A stretch of DNA of 64,000 nucleotides, taken from positions 332,249 to 396,248 of the forward strand of contig CACRXP010000094.1 of the NCBI GenBank assembly GCA_902702965.1, in the 5' to 3' direction. Below the pieces are notes generated by a model. The model ran no database searches. It was not told the DNA's origin and saw only the letters and a list, made by a program, of their open reading frames with translations. Positions 58,031 to 64,000 of the stretch are shown here, piece after piece. Position 1 is the first letter of the stretch; each line of letters opens with the position of its first letter. Made by a program: the position numbers and the translations under genes. The DNA comes from Spirometra erinaceieuropaei (lineage: Eukaryota; Platyhelminthes; Cestoda; Diphyllobothriidea; Diphyllobothriidae).

Positions 58031-58232
58031 AGATGCTAGCCATTTTGTTACGGAACTGGGTGGTAGTGATTTTCTACAGAGTGTGGTTTTTGCATGCGGC
58101 AGGAAAGAATTTTGTTCGAGAGCAGAAATGTCGTGCTAACTGAAATGTTAAAGAATCATGCAGCAAATTCATTAATTTAAGATCTCATTTAATTAATGTT
58201 TTCGCAATTTCGGTCTTAATTTCATAATTTAG
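58030..58232. mobile_element. Right-arm relic of a fold-back element
   Basis: GAGTGTGGTTTTTGCATGCGG, ATCATGCAGCA, CATTTAATTAATG, CGCAATTTCGG and TTTCATAATTTAGCACACATG follow the order of a fold-back right arm. The terminus abuts the SINE copy. An opposite-facing end lies at 58639. Confidence 0.6.
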
Positions 58233-58235
58233 CAC

Positions 58236-58590
58236 ACATGTTCCGTAACCTGATCGGCGAGCGCCCACTGTCATAATTAATATTCCCGATCACAACCGAC
58301 AGCACAACGGGCCCGTGGCTCAATGGTAGAGCGTCAAACTCCATGACAAAAGATCCCGGGTTCGAATCTCAAGTGATCCACACTTAGGTTTGGGTATGAC
58401 TGGCTGATGACGGATAATAAGCCAGAAATGGCCATTCCGGTCTCCCTTGTCTTTGTCGGTATCACCTCGTCTATGTCTACTACTAGTCGCTGTGCGACTG
58501 CCTGCGAGGGTTCTAGTATGAGCCCCAAGGCACAACGGAACGAGCATGTTCCGTAACCTGATCGGCGAGCGCCCACTGTCATAAATATAT
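58236..58590 (+). repeat. tRNA-related SINE inserted between fold-back ends
   Basis: The best-preserved head of the family: A-box TGGCTCAATGGTAGAGCG and B-box GGGTTCGAATCTC at 58317-58369, then the body (GGTATGACTGGCTGATGACG, GGCCATTCCGGTCTCCC). CCTGATCGGCGAGCGCCCACT occurs both before the head (58250) and at the tail (58559), showing a unit-and-a-bit tandem. An AT microsatellite follows. Confidence 0.75.
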
Positions 58591-58637
58591 ATGTGTAGAT
58601 TATGATAAAATATATATGAAATATATAATATGATATA
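58591..58637. repeat. AT-rich microsatellite
   Basis: ATATATATGTG, AAATATATATG and ATGATATATATAG runs at the SINE 3' end, a common tail position for SINEs. Confidence 0.8.
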
Positions 58638-58735
58638 TATAGTAGGCCTGTTAAATCATGAAATGTTGATTGAAATTGCGGAATCCGCCTTTGTTTCCAA
58701 AATATTAATTAAATTGGGTCTAAAGATTATCATAT
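58638..58735. mobile_element. Left-end relic of a fold-back element
   Basis: TATAGTAGGCCTGTTAAATC then ATGAAATGTTGATTGAAATT, GCGGAATCCGCC and TTAATTAAATTGGG parallel the left arm of elements 1 and 2. Only about 100 bases remain. Confidence 0.6.
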
Positions 58736-59175
58736 ATCTGTATAAGAGCGAGGAGGAGGGAGAGAGAATGTGGGTAGATTGATACAGTACCGTACGCGTT
58801 TCCGATATGGGGATCACAGTGGGTCATCAGCTTTGAGCCACCTAGACCTATGACTTTCACACGAGCAAGTTCATAAACGTTTTTCCTGATATCTGCGACC
58901 TTTTTTTCGTTGGATTTTACGCGAGAATGGTAAAAGAATCTGTGTAACCGAAGATTATATTCGCCTTGTTGACGTAGTCAATTTTGTTCTCGATGACGTA
59001 AGTGACACGTTTGTCGGCGGATACAACAAAAATAATGCGGTCCAACTTCATTGATCGCAAAGTTTTTTGGTGTTTTTTTTGTGCCGCAGGATACCAGTGG
59101 CACATCTGCGCGTGTCAGCGCACCCGACTACGGTCTCCCCAAGGTTCACAAAACTTTTTCCCCATTGACAATTAA
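58736..59175. other. Short stretch without recognisable features
   Basis: No gene or repeat that I can support. Confidence 0.5.
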
Positions 59176-59259
59176 AGTATCGAATTGTGCAGTGATTTAC
59201 CGTGCTAACAACACAGGTACTAACTGTTAGTACGGTAAATCATTGCATAATTCTATACT
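59176..59259. repeat. 34-bp-arm palindrome carrying Tc1-like end motifs
   Basis: The left arm 59176-59209 and right arm 59226-59259 are reverse complements at 30 of 34 positions, with a 16-base loop. The arms contain GTGATTTACCGTGCTAAC / GTTAGTACGGTAAATCA. The loop region reads GGTACTAACTGTTAGTAC, which resembles two Tc1-like termini (CAGTTAGTAC) facing each other. Confidence 0.75.
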
Positions 59260-59469
59260 ACTGGCTGCTTGTTGGCGGTTTGTGAATATTACGCGGGTAT
59301 TCCACAGTAGCTGATGGATTTCGGCTCAAATATTCATATCAAACTTTAGACCGTGTTTGAAAAGGTCGGTTTCGAAAGATTTGCTCCAAGTTCGCGCATT
59401 AATTTCCTCGGAAATTAAACAAGGCAAATTATAGTATCGCTCACCGGATCCCCTAAATACAATTTGGCT

Positions 59470-59960
59470 TAGTGGTTGTACAAGCATCTGCAGCCGCTAA
59501 CTCACGGATCTCACTACAGCATTAAAAGCTCTCCTGAACTCCTACATCGGATCGAAGGCGTTCATGCAAGCACTGATGAATGCCTATTCTCTTTTGACGT
59601 CATTGCCTTATTTTCTTCTATGCCACACGATTTGGCAATTGACTGCGTATTTCGACGGTTACAGGACAATCCTGTTGATATGCCAGAGTAGCAAGTTATA
59701 GAATTGCTCAAACTCTGCCTTAGGAACTATTGTAAATTCAACAATGAGTACTACCAACAGGTGAAGGAAAGTACAATAGGCTCCCCAAAATTGGAAATAT
59801 TCGCCGAACTAGTGCTACAGCGAAAAGAAGATATGGTTTTTAAACTCTCAACCCAAAAATGTGGCTCCGCTTTTTCTTCCTTTAAGCCCTCTGTTCTCAC
59901 GCTGTTCTTTCGTTCAAAACCCGTTTTTATCAAAAAAAAAATGCGTATAGGTCCTATGAC
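59470..59960 (+). pseudogene. Penelope-like element fragment: N-terminal half of the RT
   Basis: Reads YKHLQPLTHGSHYSIKSSPE, CLFSFDVIALFSSMPHDLAI at 59582, a stop, then LLKLCLRNYCKFNNEYYQQV and GSPKLEIFAELVLQ at 59780. These are RT motifs 1-4 of Penelope elements. The YVDD motif is lost: after LVLQRKED the frame degenerates and ends near 59970. One in-frame TAG at 59690. The lineage resembles the fragment at 56694-57162 (opposite strand) rather than the intact copy. Confidence 0.8.
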
Positions 59961-59970
59961 CATTTCCTGA

Positions 59971-60314
59971 AAACAAGCACTTGCTTTCGTTGACTAATTA
60001 AATGCCAAAGAGATCTTTTCTTAGCAGAGTGATTACTTCGTGCGTGTTTTGTCAGATGGCAACGACTCTGACTCTGCATTGATCACTGCAACAGTGCAGC
60101 AGGATTTCGCGTGAGTCTGCACCTGAGAAATCGTATTTTGCTCACGACGTCACTCTGCTTAATCGGCAGGACACTCCAGCGCACTAATAGCAAAGCATTA
60201 GCCTACCGGGTGTCAGCCATGGCACGATCTCGACAGGTCAGACGACTGAAACAGGAGGTAGACCTGTATTCTTGAGAGCCATTAGTGCCTTCAATGTCCC
60301 CATATGTTGTATCT
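59971..60314. other. Short stretch without recognisable features
   Basis: Might be the tail of the Penelope fragment, but no motif is visible. Confidence 0.4.
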
Positions 60315-61188
60315 AAGGTTGCTGATTGACGCCCGCTCTCGGTTCACGCAGTTCGTCGCGTTGTGTGTGTTTGTTGTGTGTAGTGGCGGACTTGTGGGCT
60401 GGGAACGGGCTGAAACAGCACCTTTCACGGCACTCTCACGCAAGTGAGACACACGCCGTTCAACCCCCGTTGTGTGAAATCCTGGTGTTGTGTGTATGGG
60501 GGGCCAGGTCGTGGCGTGGCGCGCGCAGTTATGGTCAGTCGACCTTGACAGCCACCGCGCCCATTCCCCACTCCAGTCTGCTGACCGGCTCGGACAGCGG
60601 CTGGGGTGTGGGAATGGGAAGGGAGAGTGAGGTCGACGACTCAGCGTACTTTCTCCTCACTATAAACAATCTGACGCGCTTGAAGCTATCACGGTGCGCC
60701 AAAAGCCGTGGCTTTGAAGGTTGCCAACTGACGGGGTAACTTGGACCTCCTCCTTAACGGGAGGCGGTCTGAGAGTCAGGCTGCAATGGCTCCTTTTTAT
60801 TGTGGCCTTTATGGCACTCCCATCACAGTGTGGGATCCGAGCCAGGCGTTGGCGGCACGCCCAGGTGCGGTTTCGGCCGTGCCAGCCTCCAAATCTCTCT
60901 TGTGTTGGTTGAAATCCTGGTTATTTGTTGTGTGGGCCAGGGGGTGTGGTGGAACGCCAAGGTGAGGATCCGTCCGAGCCATCCACCTGCGGCCTCTCTC
61001 GTCTCCGGTCTTCTTGACACTGTCTTGACACCGGGCTCGGGCGAGGGAGGAGAAGACAGTGTAGGTAGATTCTACTCAAGTCTACTGGCACTATAAACCC
61101 CTGCGTAAGTCACCGTCCCTGCTCCCATTGCTGATGCAACTGTGGGGCACACGGTGGACATCATCGAAACCGATGGTCGAACTGTCAT
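60315..61188 (+). mobile_element. 5'-truncated copy of the zinc-finger LINE (3' UTR only)
   Basis: Reverse complement of 38403-39277 at high identity from AAGGTTGCTGATTGACGCCC to CGATGGTCGAACTGTCAT. It shares the 3' end with the larger copy but starts abruptly, the classic pattern of incomplete reverse transcription. Open frames inside it (for example 60326-60739) are therefore not genes. Confidence 0.85.
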
Positions 61189-62239
61189 GTTGTGTCTAAT
61201 CTCCTCCCCTCCCCCGTCTTCAAGTTATGGTGTTTTCGGTATATTTCGTAAAATCCTAGTGCTATAAAAATCCATCGACCTCCATCTGTGTACACAGACA
61301 CGCATCGTGAGACGCACAATGACGCGTTTTGGAACTTTAAGGCCCGTTTAACCAACGAAAGTACGACGTCCGTAACGGTTCTGTAATTCCTTATAGTATG
61401 CCGAAATACATGTCGTAGGATGTAGAATTTTAAGAACCGCTACGTTTAAGCGAACTGGAGAGCAGCGATGTTGCTATTCTCCGTGATCTGACTTGCGCGC
61501 GAATTATGCGGCTAAGTACTAGTGTGGAGAATGCGCAAGAAGCGTTCAGAAAGACAGAGAACAGTCATTGCAGCTTTACCACTAGGTTGTCTTTTGTAAT
61601 GTACCGCGTTTTGTATGCTTTCCTGTACAAATTAAAAACTGCCATGTAACATCCATCCGAAGGATTTTCTGAAGCTTCCTGTTTTATGAGAAAGAATCAG
61701 CCGCGGAGATCGCAAGAAAGTGTGGTCTAATTATTCGATTGAGAGGCACTAACTAATTTTGCATTTATGTATTTCTCAAATAGACGTTTATGTCAAGATG
61801 TCATCGGGTAAACTAGTCAAGTTTCCCATGCACGTCCAATGGATCCTATAAGGCCGTTGTCGTACCGCCCGTCAGCAAACAAGCGTTCTCTGAAAGAAAA
61901 TGCGGGTAATGCACTGGACATTAAATGCGGTTATTGTGATATGAAAAATAAGGAATGTTTAAGGCAGCCGAAAAAAAAATAAGAATGAAGTAGTTGCAAA
62001 ACGCATTCAATTACGATCTATGTCAGCTGTTTCATTAAATATTAGATGCATTGGATTCTCTGGTGACGATCGTTCACATGCATACGAAGTGGTGAAGAAA
62101 TGGGGGAATTTAAGGGCAACAGGATTTCACTAGGAGGCAAAAAGAAAAGGTTAAACCTCGTGTAACAGAGACTTAAACTGCAAAGCTCATACTAAACGAA
62201 ATAAAACCCATAGACGACTCTTGACCAACCATCAACACC
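61189..62239. other. Stretch without recognisable genes
   Basis: No coding frame, repeat partner or RNA gene supported. Confidence 0.45.
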
Positions 62240-62800
62240 GACATAAATGGAGTATATTCACGAAAAAGCAGTTTTGATGTGTGTATGGAGTGAAAACAGT
62301 ATTATACTGTGCGTTTTTAAAGTTACTTGACAAACTTACTGCTGAACGACATGAACGACAACTAAGTAATATAATTCTACCAATAGACGCAAAAAAGCAA
62401 GAACAGGATGGAAGGCAGGATAAGGTGATTGTTGCACAACAAGTGAAGGAAACTTTGGAAGTATTTTGCTGGGAAGTCATGCCTGTTTCGACGTATTTAT
62501 CGGACATTGCCTCATCAGATTATTATTCGTTTCGGCTGAGGGAACTTTACCTTATTATAAAGCGCTACAGTTCAAACAGCTAAGTCAGAAGATAGCCCCA
62601 TAGATAAATTGCCTCAAAAGATCAGAAGATCTTTACGGCTCATTAAGCCTGATTGCCGAAAAGTGGAAAGAGATTTTGCTGAGAGATGGAGCCACATAAC
62701 CGTACAAAGCACAAGATGGGAGGAAATAATTGTGAGACATATGGCGTTGAAAAATAAGTCAGAAATTTCATTCGGTCACTACCGAAAATGTGTACCCGCA
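62240..62800 (+). pseudogene. mariner transposase C-terminal relic 2
   Basis: KAVLMCVW near 62263 (expected K.VLLCVWW), then YCAFLKLLDKLTAERHERQL, KKQEQDGRQDKVIV, VKETLEVFCWEVMP, TYLSDIASSDYYSF and RSLRLIKPDCRKVERDFAER-type C-terminus to about 62800. The region of the catalytic HDN is deleted between DKVIV and VKETLE. Multiple frameshifts. Confidence 0.75.
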
Positions 62801-62889
62801 TATTAGTAGCATACCATCTAATTAATGTCGGCGTTTTACGTAAACCAAAGCATAGTGTCGCCAGCAGAAAAATCGACAGGTAGTTACGA

Positions 62890-62975
62890 ACTACAGCGAG
62901 GGTATGGTGTTAAACTTGTAATTAACTACAGCAGCAGGGCCACCCGTGGGAATGCCTCCAATGGGTCACCCTAAC
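62890..62975 (+). repeat. Spacer shared downstream of both mariner relics, copy 2
   Basis: GCGAGGGTATGGTGTTAAAC, GTAATTAACTACA, GGGCCACCCGTGGGAATGCC and GGGTCACCCTAACCC match the block at 53335-53435. Confidence 0.6.
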
Positions 62976-63125
62976 CCTAAAAACCCGATTCCAACTCCAA
63001 CTCTGGCCTCAACCCCAAACCCGAACCACATTCAATCTTGGAAACCCTGGACATAAAAATAGCAGAACTCCTAACGATAATTCTGACCTAACCCGGAACT
63101 CGGTTGGACACCTTCAACGTCAACG
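62965..63125 (+). repeat. Degenerate telomere-like array, copy 2
   Basis: CACCCTAACCCTAAAAACCC followed by decayed AACCCCAAACCCGAACC and ACCTAACCCGG units. It begins with two adjacent CCCTAA units, then loses register. Confidence 0.55.
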
Positions 63126-63189
63126 ATGTTGGTAGAGGTCAAAATCCACTGACGCCAAGAGACTTTTTATAAGTTTTACTAGGAAAAAC

Positions 63190-63470
63190 GTAATGGGCAG
63201 ATTAGTTTTACCAACAAAGACACGGTAGCCGGGAATGGCCCGTCAGCCAGTCATTCCCAACCCTGAAGTTTGGAACACTTGGGGCACGATCCGTTGGTTA
63301 GTATTCCAACGCCCCTAACCACCGAACCACGGGCTCTTTTTTCTGTCGGTTTCGATCGGAAATATACCGATAGTTCCTGCGGGACCCATTCGTTTCGTTG
63401 TGATTTACGGGCTCTCTCTGTCGAGCTCAACCAGCAGCCGCACAGCGGCGAATGACTCACTGAGACTCAC
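63190..63470 (-). repeat. tRNA-related SINE copy
   Basis: In complement: GGGAATGACTGGCTGACGGG body, head with GAGCCCGTGGTTCGGTGG and an eroded B box (GGATCGTGCCCCAAG instead of GGTTCGA), and an AGCAGCCGCACAGC-complement tail. The most diverged copy of the family here. Confidence 0.7.
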
Positions 63471-64000
63471 TGACCTCCACAAAAATCTGATATAAATATT
63501 GGGATCAGTCCATCAGCCACAACCGAATAACCGATTAATATCGACAAACTGTTAACCGCCAGCCAAACGCCTATACATGGGTTGTACGATATACGATACT
63601 TCGTAATGACCGAAGACGTGAAGCAATAGATGTAACTTTTGGCTAATACTGATTTGAGGAGAGTTGTTAAACGGGTCATCCAAGATGGGAATAGGTAAAG
63701 TAATATGGTAAGATATATACCATGAGAACGGTGGGGTTAACACATTGGAAAATGTTAAAGAATACAATGGCAGGACGTGATTTGTTTCGGCAACTGCGGG
63801 GGGTGGGGTCGGGGAAAGTGCCAACGTGAAACGGGAAATACGGTACGGTAACTGCCTTAGCGACGGAAAGGGGGAGGTAGACGGGGGTGTTGTTTTCACC
63901 CACACGCGGTCACACTATCTTCATCCTGGTCAGCGCTCAAAAAGTCTCACTTCGTTCGAACAACTCTGTACAGTTCAGGGGACGCTACCACTTGACGGCA
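63471..64000. other. Window end, no recognisable features
   Basis: Overlapping minus frames at 63552-63905 are unsupported. Confidence 0.45.

Noticed and set aside
58315..58385. Possible functional tRNA gene
   Set aside because: A and B boxes and the D stem are good, but the anticodon and T stems do not pair and the flanks match the SINE body.
60326..61096. Plus-strand frames (up to 137 codons) at 60.3-61.1 kb as host genes
   Set aside because: The whole segment is the LINE 3' UTR copy, in complement of 38403-39277.
1..64000. CRISPR arrays, operons, riboswitches or prophage
   Set aside because: No regularly spaced short repeats or bacterial gene organisation; introns, SINEs, LINEs and Tc1/mariner elements show this is animal nuclear DNA.

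Overview
This window is flatworm nuclear DNA, most likely from a tapeworm of the diphyllobothriid type (Schistocephalus/Spirometra-like). Three things point there: (i) a non-LTR retrotransposon with an endonuclease, a reverse transcriptase and several C-terminal C2H2 zinc fingers, a protein type I recall from those genomes; (ii) GT-AG introns of only about 30-43 bases at several places, typical of flatworms; (iii) Penelope-like, CR1/jockey-like, Tc1/mariner and EnSpm-like elements in various states of decay. The species call is an inference. One assembly gap (N run) lies at 19084-19182.

Layout. 1-3800: AT-rich DNA with one 560-bp-spaced direct repeat. 3806-5700: a whole but mutated Tc1-like element. 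6389-7818: a fold-back element between two 220-bp direct repeats. 9269-10071: candidate 3' exons of an unrecognised gene (minus). 11335-11800: tRNA-related SINE dimer. 13150-14385: second fold-back element and a lone arm. 15480-17633: old plus-strand relic of the zinc-finger LINE. 20430-22911: cluster of fold-back arms. 23312-23585: exon of a LAMTOR4-like gene (minus). 25154-26374: Penelope-like RT plus GIY-YIG ORF. 30291-30662: direct repeat. 31374-32606: CR1-like LINE. 33083-33571: host gene with micro-introns (minus). 34038-36087: EnSpm-like transposase gene with a 37-nt intron (minus). 38403 to about 44270: nearly full-length zinc-finger LINE (minus). 45450-47640: second CR1-like LINE (minus). 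49963-50172: candidate exon. 51970-52600: minisatellite. 52640-53200 and 62240-62800: mariner relics, each followed by the same spacer and a degenerate telomere-like array. 54177-54728: 3' part of a second Tc1-like copy. 56694-57162 and 59470-59960: Penelope fragments. 60315-61188: 5'-truncated copy of the zinc-finger LINE 3' UTR.

How it fits together. Most of the recognisable sequence is mobile. The fold-back elements have no coding capacity, but their ends (CAGT...TCATGAAA, flanked by TA) match the ends of the Tc1-like element, so that element's transposase is the obvious candidate for having moved them. The zinc-finger LINE is present at three ages (nearly intact, truncated, heavily eroded). 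Host genes appear only as three or four partial loci on the minus strand plus one candidate exon on the plus strand.
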